Below are positions 32,070 to 42,753 of a DNA stretch of 64,000 nt, piece after piece (within the stretch, counting starts at the first letter, position 1; each line of letters opens with the position of its first letter). The translations under genes and the position numbers were made by a program. Under the pieces are notes generated by a model, which made no database searches, was not told where the DNA came from, and saw only the letters and a list, made by a program, of their open reading frames with translations. The stretch spans positions 2,418,001 through 2,482,000 of the forward strand of contig NZ_VAJL01000001.1 in the NCBI RefSeq assembly GCF_006175945.1, written 5' to 3'. The stretch comes from Chryseobacterium mulctrae. Lineage in GTDB: Bacteria > Bacteroidota > Bacteroidia > Flavobacteriales > Weeksellaceae.

Positions 32070-34298
32070 TTAAAATTTGTAAGTAAAACTTCCTAAAGCA
32101 TTGATTAATTGCTGAGGATTTGCAGTTGTAAATCCTACCCAATAATGTTGATTAGTAAAGTTGTCAACTTTCACTCCGATTCTATATTTCTTAGTATCAT
32201 AGAATGCACTTGCGTTTAATACCAAATATTTTGGAAGAATGAAAATGCTTTCACCTGTAACAACACCGTTTTGAATAATATTGTTATTGATTTCTCTATG
32301 ATCGTTTGCATAGTTTCCTCCAAGACCAAAACCTAATCCTTTTAGCTTACCATCAAGAATCTGGTAACTTGCATATAGACTTGCCAACCAAGGTGAGCCT
32401 GCTGTTCCTGGTCTTCTTCCTTTTGTTTCAGGAGCAGACTCAATGAATTTTGAATCATTATAGCTTACACCTCCTACTAAAGATAAACCTTTTAGTAAAT
32501 AAGCATTTACTTCTAATTCAACACCTTCACTACTCAATTTTCCAGCCTGATCCTGTACAAAAGTAAACGGAATTGCCACTCCGCTACCATCTAATACTGG
32601 TTGAGTTGTTGGTAATATTGTATTTTTTACTTTGATGTTATAATAGCTTAAAGTAGCATTTACTTTACCTTTAAAGATACTTCCTTTGAAACCTCCTTCA
32701 AACTGATTAGCTCTTTCAGGATCGGATAAACTTGTTGCTCCGGTATTATCTGAAATATAGTAACCGTTGCTCTTAAAACTATTTTGATAATTTCCAAAAA
32801 CTGAGAATTTATCTTTTATAATTTCATATACGACACCAGCTTTAGGAGAAAATGCAGATTGATTATAGGCCGGTAAAGTATTTATCCATAATGTTCCACC
32901 TTGAAACTCATTACTTTCGTAACGAAGACCTGCCATAATATTTAAACCTGAAATTGGAGTAAATACATTGGCAATATAACCACTGTAAGTATTTTGTTCA
33001 TCGTACTGATTATAAGTACTGCTAGGTAAATTTTGATAAGCCTGGGCTAAAGTATTTGAATTAAATGTACCAGCATAATCATATCCGTTTGCTGGAACAG
33101 AATCTAAAAACCCCTGTGAAAGATATAGGTATTGTAATTTGTTTTTAATATTCATATAATCAAACCCAACAACAGTTCTATTACGCATGTCGTTTCCGAA
33201 TTTATAATCAAAGTTGAAATTTTGTTGAACTTGGAAATATGTTTTCTTACTATTATCGGTAGACTGATCTGCTCTTCCTACATAAATTTGATTGTCTAAA
33301 GGATTCAAAGATGCCGTAAAATAAGGGTTGTAACCATCGGAAAATGTATAAGCCGTACTTACATTTGTAGATGAACGAATGTTGTCATTGATTTTGTAAT
33401 TCACCTGCCCTAAAAGGTTTCTTACTTTTGAGGTGGTATACATTCCGTCTCCAAAATAAGATTGTTTATAATCTAAACCTAATTTTTCTAAATCTTTTGC
33501 ATTATCAACTCCAGTTGTAGCTTTTGATAGATAGAAAAATGATTGTTCCGGTGTAGCTCTGGTGTCAAACATTTCATATTCTAAGCTAATATCTAATTTG
33601 TCATTTACCTTATAAAGCAATGATGGGGTAAATGCAAAATAAGTATTCTTTGCATCGGTCTTTTGGAAAGTTCCTGAGTTGGTATATGCAGTATTTAAAC
33701 GAAATAAAAGCTTATTATCTTTTGTAAGAGGTGCATTTACATCCGCTTGTGCTCTGTAATAATTGTAGCTTCCGCCTGTTAAAGATATACTACCTCCAAA
33801 CCTATCATAAGGTTTTTTTGTAACTCTATTAACAGCTCCACCGTATGAGGTAACATTACTTCCGTATAATGTTGCAGAAGGTCCTTTTAAAACTTCTAAC
33901 TTTTCAACATTTACCGCATCAATAGACGTTGTAACGGGAGCAACCAAACCATTTCTAAGAGAGTTGTTAGATACAAAACCTCTTAGAGCAATATAAGCTC
34001 CTCCATCACCTGCTCTGTTTGTAGCGCTCCACATTTTTTGAATTCCCGTAACATTTCTGTAGGCATCATCTACGGTATAAATCATCTGATTTTCAAAAAA
34101 TATTTTATCAACCGTAGAAAATAATTGTGGATTTTCTATTGCCTTTAGTGGCATTTTATTGGTGTATTCTGAATCTTTCTTAAGTACGGAACTTATGATT
34201 ACTTCTTCTATATTTTTAGAATTTGTAGAATCTTTTTTCTCTTGTGCAAAAGCAAATACACTTGCCAATAACGAAGCAGAGATCAATAATTTATTCAT
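32070..34298 (-). CDS. TonB-dependent siderophore receptor, copy 2
   Basis: A 742-residue outer-membrane receptor. Signal peptide MNKLLISASLLASVFAFA, plug domain with DDAYRNVTGIQ, IALRGFVSN and VEKLEVLKGPSATLYGSNVTSYGGAVNRVTKKPYD at about 130-165 and barrel ending in SFTYKF. The plug pattern (GPSATLYG, GGxVNxVTKKP) is characteristic of ferric-siderophore receptors such as FpvA and FhuE. It has its own promoter with a Fur-like motif (34318-34348). It transcribes towards the PepSY/TonB pair. Confidence 0.94.
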   Translation of the reverse strand: MNKLLISASLLASVFAFAQEKKDSTNSKNIEEVIISSVLKKDSEYTNKMPLKAIENPQLFSTVDKIFFENQMIYTVDDAYRNVTGIQKMWSATNRAGDGGAYIALRGFVSNNSLRNGLVAPVTTSIDAVNVEKLEVLKGPSATLYGSNVTSYGGAVNRVTKKPYDRFGGSISLTGGSYNYYRAQADVNAPLTKDNKLLFRLNTAYTNSGTFQKTDAKNTYFAFTPSLLYKVNDKLDISLEYEMFDTRATPEQSFFYLSKATTGVDNAKDLEKLGLDYKQSYFGDGMYTTSKVRNLLGQVNYKINDNIRSSTNVSTAYTFSDGYNPYFTASLNPLDNQIYVGRADQSTDNSKKTYFQVQQNFNFDYKFGNDMRNRTVVGFDYMNIKNKLQYLYLSQGFLDSVPANGYDYAGTFNSNTLAQAYQNLPSSTYNQYDEQNTYSGYIANVFTPISGLNIMAGLRYESNEFQGGTLWINTLPAYNQSAFSPKAGVVYEIIKDKFSVFGNYQNSFKSNGYYISDNTGATSLSDPERANQFEGGFKGSIFKGKVNATLSYYNIKVKNTILPTTQPVLDGSGVAIPFTFVQDQAGKLSSEGVELEVNAYLLKGLSLVGGVSYNDSKFIESAPETKGRRPGTAGSPWLASLYASYQILDGKLKGLGFGLGGNYANDHREINNNIIQNGVVTGESIFILPKYLVLNASAFYDTKKYRIGVKVDNFTNQHYWVGFTTANPQQLINALGSFTYKF

Positions 34299-34317
34299 GT
34301 AATACCTAATTTTTTTG

Positions 34318-34348
34318 CAAATATATTCTTTTTAATTATTCTAAATAA
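34318..34348 (-). promoter_or_regulatory. Promoter with Fur-like motif before TonB receptor copy 2
   Basis: TATATTTG on the minus strand (34325-34318). Eight bases upstream is TTATTTAGAATAATT (34348-34334), the inverse of the AATTAATCTAAATAA motif with one mismatch. Confidence 0.5.
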
Positions 34349-34403
34349 GATAATGGATTGATATTTGTCATATTTATTTAATAAGTATTGTTCTATAAAT
34401 AGC

Positions 34404-34433
34404 AAAAACCCGCCTCATTTGAAGCGGGTTTTT
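34404..34433 (-). terminator. Terminator of secA
   Basis: AAAAACCCGC / GCGGGTTTTT with a 10-base loop. On the minus strand it follows the secA stop codon (34455) and ends in a T-run. Confidence 0.85.
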
Positions 34434-34454
34434 GTGAAATCTATAATTTGTCTC

Positions 34455-37400
34455 TTATGCGGGAATTTCTCCTCTATATAAGAATGAAATAATTTCTTTA
34501 TTCATCTTGTCTACCATTTCACTGAAAAGGTGGAAAGACTCTTGCTTGTAAATTACCAAAGGATCTTTCTGTTCGTAAACAGCTCCTTGAGAAGATCTTC
34601 TCAAATCATCCATTTCACGAAGGTGAAGTTTCCAGTTTTCATCAATGATTGATAAAGTGATATTCTTTTCAAAATCATTAATTAAACTGTCGCAATTTGT
34701 ATCGTGAGCCTCTTTAAGATCTGTAACGATGGTTAAAGTTTTTACTCCATCTGTAAAAGGTACCTGAATCATTTTAAACATAGAACCTTGGTTTTGATAT
34801 ACATTCTCAATAATAGGGAACGATTTTTCTTTCAGCAAGTTCAGTTTCATATTATAATCATCCTGAGCTGCTTTGAACAAGATATTGGTAAGTTCCGGAA
34901 TTTGTTTTGATTTAAAATCATTTTCAGAAACCGGAGATTCCATCGTGAAGTTTTTAATTATTTCAAATTCAAAATCTTTGTAATTTCCAGTTGCTTTAGC
35001 TTTGCTTACAATAGAATTTGAAACATCAAAGATCATATTTGTAATGTCATACTTTAGGTGATCTCCGAACAAAGCATTCTTTCTTCTTTTGTAGATTACG
35101 TCACGTTGCTTATTCATTACGTCATCGTACTCCAAAAGTCTCTTTCTTGTTCCGAAGTTGTTTTCTTCTACTTTTTTCTGAGCTCTTTCGATAGATTTAC
35201 TGATCATAGAATGCTGAATTACTTCACCTTCTTTATGACCCATTCTGTCCATCATTTTAGCGATTCTTTCAGAACCGAACAAACGCATCAAGTTGTCTTC
35301 CAAAGAAACATAGAATTGCGAACTTCCCGGATCTCCCTGACGTCCCGCTCTACCTCTCAACTGTCTGTCAACACGTCTAGAATCGTGTCTTTCTGTTCCG
35401 ATAATTGCTAAACCACCCGCTTCTTTTACTTCTTTAGAAAGCTTAATATCGGTACCACGACCCGCCATATTGGTTGCAATTGTTACAACTCCTGGCTGAC
35501 CTGCTCCGGCAACGATTTCTGCTTCTTTTTTGTGAAGTTTTGCATTCAACACCTGGTGTTGAATTTTTCTTAGCTGAAGTGCTTTTGAAAGTAATTGTGA
35601 AATTTCAACAGAAGTTGTACCTACCAATACTGGTCTTCCAGCCGAAGTTAGGTTTTCAATTTCTTCAATTACTGCGTTGTATTTTTCTCTGTTGGTTTTG
35701 AAAACCAAATCTTGTTTGTCGTGTCTCTGAATTGGACGGTTGGTAGGAATTACCACTACGTCTAATTTATAAATCTGCCAAAGTTCTCCAGCTTCAGTTT
35801 CTGCTGTACCTGTCATCCCCGCAAGTTTGTTGTACATACGGAAATAGTTCTGAAGGGTAACTGTAGCAAAAGTCTGAGTCGCTGCTTCGATTTTTACACT
35901 TTCTTTAGCTTCAATTGCTTGGTGTAAACCGTCTGAATAACGACGACCTTCCATAATACGACCGGTCTGCTCGTCAACGATTTTTACTTCACCATCAATT
36001 ACAACATATTCATCATCTTTTTCGAATAATGTATACGCTTTCAATAACTGGCTCATCGTGTGAACTCGCTCAGATTTTTCAGCAAAATCACTAAAAAGCT
36101 TTTCTTTAGCTTCAAATTCTTCTTCTTTAGATAAATTTTTAGCTTCTACTTCAGCGATTTCAGTTCCGATGTCCGGAAGAACGAAAAAGTTAGCATCAGA
36201 GTTTCCTTGAGACATGTATTCAACACCTTTGTCTGTCAAATCAACCTGATTGTTCTTTTCCTCAATGACGAAGTATAAGTCTTTATCTACAATCGGCATG
36301 TCACGGTTGTTATCCTGCATGTATTGCGCTTCAGTTTTTTGAAGCAATGCACGGTTTCCGCTTTCCGATAAGAATTTAATTAATTGTCTGTTTTTAGGAA
36401 GACCTCTGTAAGCCTGAAGCAATTTGAATCCTCCTTCTTTAGTATTTCCTGCAGCGATTAATTTTTTAGCTTCATTAAAAATTGCAGAAACAGTTTTTTT
36501 CTGTACTTCAACGATTCTGTCGATAGAAGGTTTTAAAAGATCAAATTCTTGTCTGTCTCCTTGAGGAACCGGACCAGAAATGATCAATGGAGTTCTTGCA
36601 TCATCTACCAATACAGAGTCAACCTCATCCACGATTGCGAAGTTTAGCTCTCTTTGTACCAGTTCTGTAGGTGAAGTTACCATGTTATCTCTCAGGTAAT
36701 CGAAACCAAATTCATTGTTGGTTCCGTAAGTAATATCTGAGTTGTATGCTTTTCTTCTTCCGTCTGAGTTCGGTTGGTGATTATCGATACAGTCGATAGC
36801 CATTCCGTGGAATTGGTACAAAGGTCCCATCCAAGCCGAGTCTCTTTTTGCAAGATAGTCATTCACTGTTACAACGTGAACTCCTCTTTCAGGAAGAGCA
36901 TTTAAGTAAATAGGAAGTGTTCCTACCAAAGTTTTACCTTCTCCGGTTGCCATCTCAGCAATTTTTCCGCTGTGAAGGATTATACCACCAATAAACTGCG
37001 TATCGTAATGCACCATATCCCAAACTACTGGTGTTCCGGCTGCATTCCATGAGTTTTTCCAAACCGCCTGATCTCCTTGGATTTCAATGAAATCTTTTCC
37101 GGCAGCAGCCAATTCTCTGTCCCAATCTGTTGCTGTTACACGAATTTCTCCATTTTGAGCCCATCTTCTTGATGTTTCTTTAATCAAGGCGAAAGCTTCC
37201 GGAAGAACCTGCAAAAGAACTTTTTCTTCAATCTCGTAAGAATCTTTTTTCAAAGCTTCTATTCTAGAAAAAAGCGCTTCTTTCTCATCAACATTGGTAG
37301 AGTTTTTTATTTGCTCTTTAATTTGTTCTATCTGCGCTGTGATACTTGCTGTCGCTTCTTTTATTTTAGATTTAAATTCGGCAGTTTTTTCTCTCAAACC

Positions 37401-37529
37401 ATCATCAGATAATTCTCCGACACTTGGCTCAACAGCTTTGATTTTTGTTACAACTTTTTTTACTTCCTTTAGGTCCTGCGCTTTTTTGTCTCCCAAAAAC
37501 CCTTTAAGAACTTTATTTAAAAAACTCAT
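34455..37529 (-). CDS. secA: Preprotein translocase ATPase SecA
   Basis: Motor ATPase that pushes preproteins through SecYEG. The 1024-residue protein has the DEAD motor with Walker A MATGEGKT at 193-200, [31 protein letters not shown], and motif VI region GRGTDIKL and [18 protein letters not shown]. It is longer than the E. coli protein because of Bacteroidota insertions near residues 60-110 and 360-420. It ends at YRGEIPA without the CxC...CH zinc tail that binds SecB. Start ATG 37529 precedes [16 protein letters not shown], the family start; the longer frame adds 13 unsupported residues. Confidence 0.97.
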   Translation of the reverse strand: MSFLNKVLKGFLGDKKAQDLKEVKKVVTKIKAVEPSVGELSDDGLREKTAEFKSKIKEATASITAQIEQIKEQIKNSTNVDEKEALFSRIEALKKDSYEIEEKVLLQVLPEAFALIKETSRRWAQNGEIRVTATDWDRELAAAGKDFIEIQGDQAVWKNSWNAAGTPVVWDMVHYDTQFIGGIILHSGKIAEMATGEGKTLVGTLPIYLNALPERGVHVVTVNDYLAKRDSAWMGPLYQFHGMAIDCIDNHQPNSDGRRKAYNSDITYGTNNEFGFDYLRDNMVTSPTELVQRELNFAIVDEVDSVLVDDARTPLIISGPVPQGDRQEFDLLKPSIDRIVEVQKKTVSAIFNEAKKLIAAGNTKEGGFKLLQAYRGLPKNRQLIKFLSESGNRALLQKTEAQYMQDNNRDMPIVDKDLYFVIEEKNNQVDLTDKGVEYMSQGNSDANFFVLPDIGTEIAEVEAKNLSKEEEFEAKEKLFSDFAEKSERVHTMSQLLKAYTLFEKDDEYVVIDGEVKIVDEQTGRIMEGRRYSDGLHQAIEAKESVKIEAATQTFATVTLQNYFRMYNKLAGMTGTAETEAGELWQIYKLDVVVIPTNRPIQRHDKQDLVFKTNREKYNAVIEEIENLTSAGRPVLVGTTSVEISQLLSKALQLRKIQHQVLNAKLHKKEAEIVAGAGQPGVVTIATNMAGRGTDIKLSKEVKEAGGLAIIGTERHDSRRVDRQLRGRAGRQGDPGSSQFYVSLEDNLMRLFGSERIAKMMDRMGHKEGEVIQHSMISKSIERAQKKVEENNFGTRKRLLEYDDVMNKQRDVIYKRRKNALFGDHLKYDITNMIFDVSNSIVSKAKATGNYKDFEFEIIKNFTMESPVSENDFKSKQIPELTNILFKAAQDDYNMKLNLLKEKSFPIIENVYQNQGSMFKMIQVPFTDGVKTLTIVTDLKEAHDTNCDSLINDFEKNITLSIIDENWKLHLREMDDLRRSSQGAVYEQKDPLVIYKQESFHLFSEMVDKMNKEIISFLYRGEIPA

Positions 37530-37647
37530 AGAATTTGATTTAAGCTCAAAGCTTATTGCTTTAAGCATATTAAAATTACACGCTTTGGTGTGTATTATAT
37601 ATTTAAAAAAGCTTTAAGTATACCACCTAAAGCTTAAATGCTTTTCA

Positions 37648-37869
37648 TTAATATTCGTCTTCGTTCCAAAGATAATCTTCATCTGTTGGATAGTCGCTCC
37701 AAATTTCATCGATAGCATCATAAATTTCTCCTTCATCTTCGATTGCCTGAAGGTTTTCTACCACTTCCATTGGTGCACCAGTTCTTATTGCATAGTCGAT
37801 AAGTTCTGCTTTTGTCATCGGCCAAGGTGCGTCGCTTAAATATGAAGCTAATTCTAATGTCCAGTACAT
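37648..37869 (-). CDS. DUF2795 domain protein
   Basis: A 73-residue protein, mostly helical. The start YWTLELASYLSDAPWPMTKAELIDYA and the following VENLQAIEDEGE match DUF2795, a small domain of unknown function conserved in Bacteroidota. The C-terminal third is strongly acidic (DEIWSDYPTDEDYLW). A -7 element, TACTTTTG, lies on the minus strand at 37893-37886. Confidence 0.88.
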   Translation of the reverse strand: MYWTLELASYLSDAPWPMTKAELIDYAIRTGAPMEVVENLQAIEDEGEIYDAIDEIWSDYPTDEDYLWNEDEY

Positions 37870-37885
37870 AATTTATTATTTTTTG

Positions 37886-37893
37886 CAAAAGTA
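37886..37893 (-). promoter_or_regulatory. -7 element of the DUF2795 gene
   Basis: TACTTTTG on the minus strand, 16 bases before the start codon; no clear TTG at the expected distance. Confidence 0.45.
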
Positions 37894-38008
37894 TAAAAAT
37901 AGCTTATATTATAAACTTTTTTTATGACTTGATTTTCAATTCTTTTGTTAATTTTTGTCTATATATTACTGCAAATGCTTTTATGAGTGCAATCGCGGTA
38001 GGTTGATG

Positions 38009-39031
38009 TCATTTTCTCAAAAACCATTCCACAAATTTTTTTGTGCCATTTTGGAAGTTTGTGGTGGGATTATAACTAATCAGATTTTTAGCTTTTGTAA
38101 TGTCTGCGCTGGTTTTCTGTACGTCACCCGGCTGTAGTGGCAGTATTTTTCTGATGGCAGTTTTATTGAGATTTTTTTCAATTTCTGACAACATTTCAGA
38201 TAAAGTGACAACTTCGCTCTCACCTAAATTGATAATTTCATAGATGTCAGAATTTTTCTCCAGGTAATCGACTGACTTTAAGATTCCATCAATGATGTCG
38301 TCTATATAAGTGTAATCTCTTGCTGTGTTTCCATCGCCGTAGAAAGGGATTTCTTTATTTTCTGAAATGAGTTTTGTGAATTTGTGAATCGCCAAATCAG
38401 GTCTTTGCCTTGGTCCGTAAACCGTAAAAAACCTAAGCTGAATGATGTCTATTCCATATAAACTGTGATAAACATGTCCTAAAACTTCTCCGCTTTTTTT
38501 TGTTGCCGCATAGGGTGAGATGGGTTGGTCTACATTATCGGTTTCAGAAAAAGGAGTTTTTTCATTGTTGCCATAAACACTTGACGATGAAGCGCAAACA
38601 AACTTTTTAATATTAAATTGATTACACAGTTCCCAAAGATTCATTGTTCCGCGTACATTGACCTCTTCATATTCTAAAGGTCTTTCAATAGAAGGACGTA
38701 CTCCGGCAAGAGCTGCCAAATGGATGATTAAATCAATCGGATGATTTTGAAATATTTTCTCTAAACCATTTTTGTCTCGGATATCTTGGAAATATATAGT
38801 GTAAGATTCTGATTTTGAAATAGAAATTAAATTTTGAATATCGTTTTCTTTTTCAGAAAATTCAAAATCAATATTTTTTTCAAGAGAAGCTAAAGTATTT
38901 TTAATTTTTATCTTATAATCATAAAAATCATCAAAATTGTCAATGTTTATGACAGAATGTCCTTCTTTCAATAATTTTTCTATTAAATGAGAACCAATAA
39001 ATCCGCTTCCTCCTGTTACGAGATATGTCAT
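38009..39031 (-). CDS. NAD-dependent nucleotide-sugar epimerase (UDP-glucuronate 4-epimerase-like)
   Basis: A 340-residue short-chain dehydrogenase-type enzyme. Rossmann loop TGGSGFIGSHL at 6-16, DIRD, the LAALAGVRPS segment, catalytic SSSSVYG with the Ser/Tyr-x3-Lys pair SPYAATKKSGE, and FFTVYGPRQRPDLA, all close to the UDP-glucuronate/UDP-glucose 4-epimerase branch. The insertion of about 40 residues after residue 40 (YDYKIK...) supports the UDP-glucuronate type. It probably supplies sugars for surface polysaccharides. It is a single gene with promoter at 39050-39057. Confidence 0.9.
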   Translation of the reverse strand: MTYLVTGGSGFIGSHLIEKLLKEGHSVINIDNFDDFYDYKIKIKNTLASLEKNIDFEFSEKENDIQNLISISKSESYTIYFQDIRDKNGLEKIFQNHPIDLIIHLAALAGVRPSIERPLEYEEVNVRGTMNLWELCNQFNIKKFVCASSSSVYGNNEKTPFSETDNVDQPISPYAATKKSGEVLGHVYHSLYGIDIIQLRFFTVYGPRQRPDLAIHKFTKLISENKEIPFYGDGNTARDYTYIDDIIDGILKSVDYLEKNSDIYEIINLGESEVVTLSEMLSEIEKNLNKTAIRKILPLQPGDVQKTSADITKAKNLISYNPTTNFQNGTKKFVEWFLRK

Positions 39032-39049
39032 CTGAGTGTTTTAGTTACA

Positions 39050-39057
39050 CAAAAGTA
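39050..39057 (-). promoter_or_regulatory. -7 element of the epimerase gene
   Basis: TACTTTTG on the minus strand, 18 bases before the ATG at 39031. Confidence 0.45.
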
Positions 39058-39198
39058 TAAATTTAAGAAGTTCTTTCCTTTAATAAATTGATAATATTTA
39101 AAGCTAAATAAAATGAGGATTGAAATTAAAGAAAAGCATTCAAAAACGATGATGTGAATGTTTCTTGTTTTTGTACTTTTACTTTTAAATTATTTAAC

Positions 39199-39996
39199 AT
39201 GCAGTTTCAAGGGCAAATTTTAAAAATGACAACTTTCAATGATCAACCTATCCAATATTATCTTAATCTTTCAGGTGATCTTATTCATATGAATGAATTG
39301 TTTGGTAAAGAATTAACGATAAAACATACAGGTTTTCAGTGTGTGAATTGTGGAATGAATAAAACAATTTACAGAATGGGATTTTGTAAAAGTTGCTTTT
39401 TTGAAAGTCCTTATGCGAGTGACACAATTATTCGTCCGGAACTTTCTACAGCGCATTTAGGAATTGGCGAAAGAGATTTGGAAGTAGAAAAACAAATCCA
39501 ATTGCAGCCGCATACCGTATATCTAGCTTATACAGGAGATGTAAAAGTGGGAGTCACGAGAAATACACAAATTCCGACACGATGGATCGATCAAGGCGCA
39601 ACATTTGCTTTACCGATTGCGAGAACAGAAAACCGATACGAAGCCGGAATGATAGAAGTTGCCCTAAAAGAACATCTTGCCGATAAAACCAACTGGAGAA
39701 AAATGCTGCAGGATGATTTTGAGGACGAGGTGGATTTAATAGATTTTCAGCAGAAAATAAGAGAATATTTTCCTGATGATTTTCAGAAATTCTATTCTGA
39801 AGGTGAAGAAATGTGGAAGTTTGATTATCCATTTTCAAAACCTGAAAAAGTTGCTTCATTCACTTTAGATAAAAAGCCTGAGTTTACTGCGGTATTAAAC
39901 GGTATTAAAGGACAATATCTGAGTTTTGAAGGTGGAAATTTTATGAATGTAAGAGGTCATGAAGGATATGTGATTGAGCTGACTGTAAAAAATTAA
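39199..39996 (+). CDS. DUF2797 family zinc-ribbon protein
   Basis: A 265-residue protein from ATG 39199 (MQFQGQILKM). Residues about 45-75 hold two Cys pairs (CVNCGMNKTIYRMGFCKSC), a zinc ribbon. Then LAYTGDVKVGVTRNTQIPTRWIDQGA, the GIY-YIG-like signature of DUF2797. The molecular role is unknown. The frame to 39154 adds 15 residues from the promoter region and is unlikely. The AsmA-like gene follows after 24 bases. Confidence 0.88.
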   Translation: MQFQGQILKMTTFNDQPIQYYLNLSGDLIHMNELFGKELTIKHTGFQCVNCGMNKTIYRMGFCKSCFFESPYASDTIIRPELSTAHLGIGERDLEVEKQIQLQPHTVYLAYTGDVKVGVTRNTQIPTRWIDQGATFALPIARTENRYEAGMIEVALKEHLADKTNWRKMLQDDFEDEVDLIDFQQKIREYFPDDFQKFYSEGEEMWKFDYPFSKPEKVASFTLDKKPEFTAVLNGIKGQYLSFEGGNFMNVRGHEGYVIELTVKN

Positions 39997-40020
39997 TCGA
40001 CTGTATTTAAATGTATAATA

Positions 40021-42720
40021 ATGAAGAAACCTTGGGTTAAAAAGCTTTTGATAGGTCTGGGAATTGTTTTCGGGCTTGTTCTGATTGCCAATTTCGGACT
40101 TAATATCTGGCTTAAAACCCAACTTCCTGATTATATCAAAAAAAATACGGCTTACAAAGTTTCGTACAAATCGCTGGATGTAGATTTGGGAACCGGAAAT
40201 ATTTTTGCAACCGGAATTACCGTCAACAATAAAGATCCGAAAAACACGAATGTTATTGGACTTCAGGGAACAATTGACACTTTAAAAATCAGTCGTTTCG
40301 GAATTTATGACGCATTGTTTAATAAAACAATAAGCTCATCAGATTTACTGCTTTCAAAACCGAATCTTAATATTATTCTTGCCAAACCAAAAGATCAGAA
40401 AACGGGTAAAAAAAGAAATCCTGTCAATTTTGAAAATATCAGAATTAATAAAGGAACAATCAATGTTTTTAAATATACCAAACAGAAATTCGTAAGCGTA
40501 GATGAGCTTGATTTATATGTTGAAAATCTTCAGATGACTGAAGAATCGGTAGAAAATAAACTTCCTGTCGTTTTTGATCGCTACAGTATTCGAGGAAAAA
40601 ATTTTTTCTTTCAGCCGAATGATATTTATACTTTAAAAATTGATAAAGTTGCTACTGCAAACGGGCAAATGTCTGTTGAAAACTTTCAGTTAATGCCGAA
40701 TATTTCATTTGAACAGTTTAAAAAAACTTATCCTAAAAAAACGCAAATGTTTCAGTTCAGTATTCCTAAAATGAATTTTAAGGATATTGTTCTGAAAAAA
40801 AATAAAGTTTCATTAGCAAATGCAGACTTTCAAAATCCTTTTATAAAAGTTTATAAAACAGGAGTTTCTGCTGTTAAAAAAGTTGAAAAGAAACGGAATT
40901 TTGAGCTTAATTTAGATGATATTCAACTGAATCATGCTAAAGTTCAGGTTGTAAAAGCTGATGAATCTGATTTGTTTTTTGCGGAAGATTTAAATGTTAA
41001 TATCAATAAATTAGAGCTTACCAAAGAAAGTTCAAAAGAAGTGATTCCTGTACTTTATAAAGATTTTAAAATTTCAGGAAAAGGAATTCATTACAATGAT
41101 CAGCAAAATATTTCTGTTGAAAGTTTTAATCTAAATCCGAAAGGCGGGCAAATCAGAAACATTGTAGCAAAACATACCAGTTCACCCAAAATGGGAATGG
41201 ATTTTAAAACAAATCTGGTTCAGTTTGCCATCAATGATTTCAAATTTGTTGATAAGAAATTAAATCTCGACGTTAAAGATGTTCTGATTGATGGAATTAA
41301 CGGTAAAATTACTGCAGGAAATGCTGTTCCGAAGAAAAAAGAAGCAGTCACAGGAATTCAGTTTCCAATTGTGGTAAGAAAAATTTCAGTTAAAAATTCA
41401 AATATTACTTACGAAAGCAAAAATCAGCCTTTAACTTTTAACGATCTCAATGCAATTGTTAATCAGCTTGAGTTGGTAGAAAATACTGCCAAAAACGGAA
41501 TGGCGGTAAAAGTGAAAGATTATGCGCTTTCAACCAAAAATTTTGTATACAAAACAAAGTTCTATAAAATGAACGTTGCTGCTTTAGCTTTAAATAAAAA
41601 TAAAATTGACATTAATCAATTTGCGATGACACCTTTGGTTTCCAGAGCTCAGTTTATCAGAATGATTCCTGTGGAAAGTGATTTGTATGATATTAAAGTA
41701 AATAGTATTTCAGCACAGGGAAACTGGGATTTATTTTCTGAAAATAAATTTATTAATGCAAGTAATGTCACGGTAAATTCTGCCAATGCCAATATTTTCA
41801 GAAGTAAAATTCCGGCAGATGATCCGAAAATAAAACCTTTGTATTCAAGAATGTTGAGATCGATTAAAGTTCCGATGTATGTCAGTAATTTAAATCTAAA
41901 AAATTCTATTTTAGAATACGAAGAAGATACCCCAAAAAGCAGCGGACCAGGAAAACTGACATTCAGTAATTTTAATATGAATGTAAAAAACCTGAACTCT
42001 GCTAAAATGAAAGGAAAACCCACTAATGTACAGATCAAAATCGACTGTATGTTTATGAAATCTTCACCGCTCTCTGTGAATTGGGGTTTCAATACGGCTG
42101 ATCAGGGAGATCGTTTTACAATTGCGGGTAATTTGGACAATATTCCTGCGACGGCTTTAAACTCATTTGTCGTGCCTTATCTAAGTGTTTCGGCAACGGG
42201 AACGATTCAGCAGATGCTTTTTAATTTTAAAGGAAATCCGAAAGGAATTGGAGGAACATTTAATATTAAACATAAAGATCTTAAAATTTCGATTTTAGAT
42301 AAAAACAGCAAAGAGAAAAAAGGAGTTTTGAGTGCGGTTGCCAATATTTTCATTAAAACAGATTCGGGCAAGTTTCCGGAATCGGTTGTGGTAGAAGGTG
42401 TGGAAAGAGATCCTACAAAATCATTTTTCAATATGTTCTGGAAAGGTGTTGAAGATGGTTTAAAGAAAACGTTGATCGGAATAAACATTGACAAAACTAA
42501 AAAGACCGTTGAAGGAGCTGTAAATACAGTGAAAGATGTGAAGAGTAGCGTGAAAGACGTGAAAAAATCTGTGAAACAGGCAAAGGAAGATATTTCTAAA
42601 GAACTGGCTTCACCTAAAACCAATATGCCAAAAGAGGAAAAGAAACCTGAAACGCCAAAAGAAAAGAAAGGCTTATTCAAAAAAATATTTAAGAAAAAAG
42701 AAAATCCCGAAACTGAATAA
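40021..42720 (+). CDS. AsmA-like (DUF748-type) inner-membrane protein
   Basis: An 899-residue protein with one N-terminal membrane helix (LLIGLGIVFGLVLIANFGLNIWL, residues 9-31). A long periplasmic region of repeated beta segments follows, with phrases such as NIRINKGTINVFKYTKQ, RKISVKNSNITYESKNQ and NLNLKNSILEYEEDT. Large bridge-like AsmA proteins are proposed to shuttle phospholipids between the membranes. The last about 120 residues are a Lys-rich helical tail. The gene ends inside a terminator hairpin. Confidence 0.85.
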   Translation: MKKPWVKKLLIGLGIVFGLVLIANFGLNIWLKTQLPDYIKKNTAYKVSYKSLDVDLGTGNIFATGITVNNKDPKNTNVIGLQGTIDTLKISRFGIYDALFNKTISSSDLLLSKPNLNIILAKPKDQKTGKKRNPVNFENIRINKGTINVFKYTKQKFVSVDELDLYVENLQMTEESVENKLPVVFDRYSIRGKNFFFQPNDIYTLKIDKVATANGQMSVENFQLMPNISFEQFKKTYPKKTQMFQFSIPKMNFKDIVLKKNKVSLANADFQNPFIKVYKTGVSAVKKVEKKRNFELNLDDIQLNHAKVQVVKADESDLFFAEDLNVNINKLELTKESSKEVIPVLYKDFKISGKGIHYNDQQNISVESFNLNPKGGQIRNIVAKHTSSPKMGMDFKTNLVQFAINDFKFVDKKLNLDVKDVLIDGINGKITAGNAVPKKKEAVTGIQFPIVVRKISVKNSNITYESKNQPLTFNDLNAIVNQLELVENTAKNGMAVKVKDYALSTKNFVYKTKFYKMNVAALALNKNKIDINQFAMTPLVSRAQFIRMIPVESDLYDIKVNSISAQGNWDLFSENKFINASNVTVNSANANIFRSKIPADDPKIKPLYSRMLRSIKVPMYVSNLNLKNSILEYEEDTPKSSGPGKLTFSNFNMNVKNLNSAKMKGKPTNVQIKIDCMFMKSSPLSVNWGFNTADQGDRFTIAGNLDNIPATALNSFVVPYLSVSATGTIQQMLFNFKGNPKGIGGTFNIKHKDLKISILDKNSKEKKGVLSAVANIFIKTDSGKFPESVVVEGVERDPTKSFFNMFWKGVEDGLKKTLIGINIDKTKKTVEGAVNTVKDVKSSVKDVKKSVKQAKEDISKELASPKTNMPKEEKKPETPKEKKGLFKKIFKKKENPETE

Positions 42721-42730
42721 TTTCGGGATT
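42703..42730. terminator. Terminator overlapping the AsmA-like stop codon
   Basis: AATCCCGAAA / TTTCGGGATT with an 8-base loop that contains the TAA stop; T-run on the plus strand. The left arm's A-run also fits the convergent gene on the minus strand. Confidence 0.85.
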
Positions 42731-42753
42731 TTTATATATTGATTAAGTTTGAT

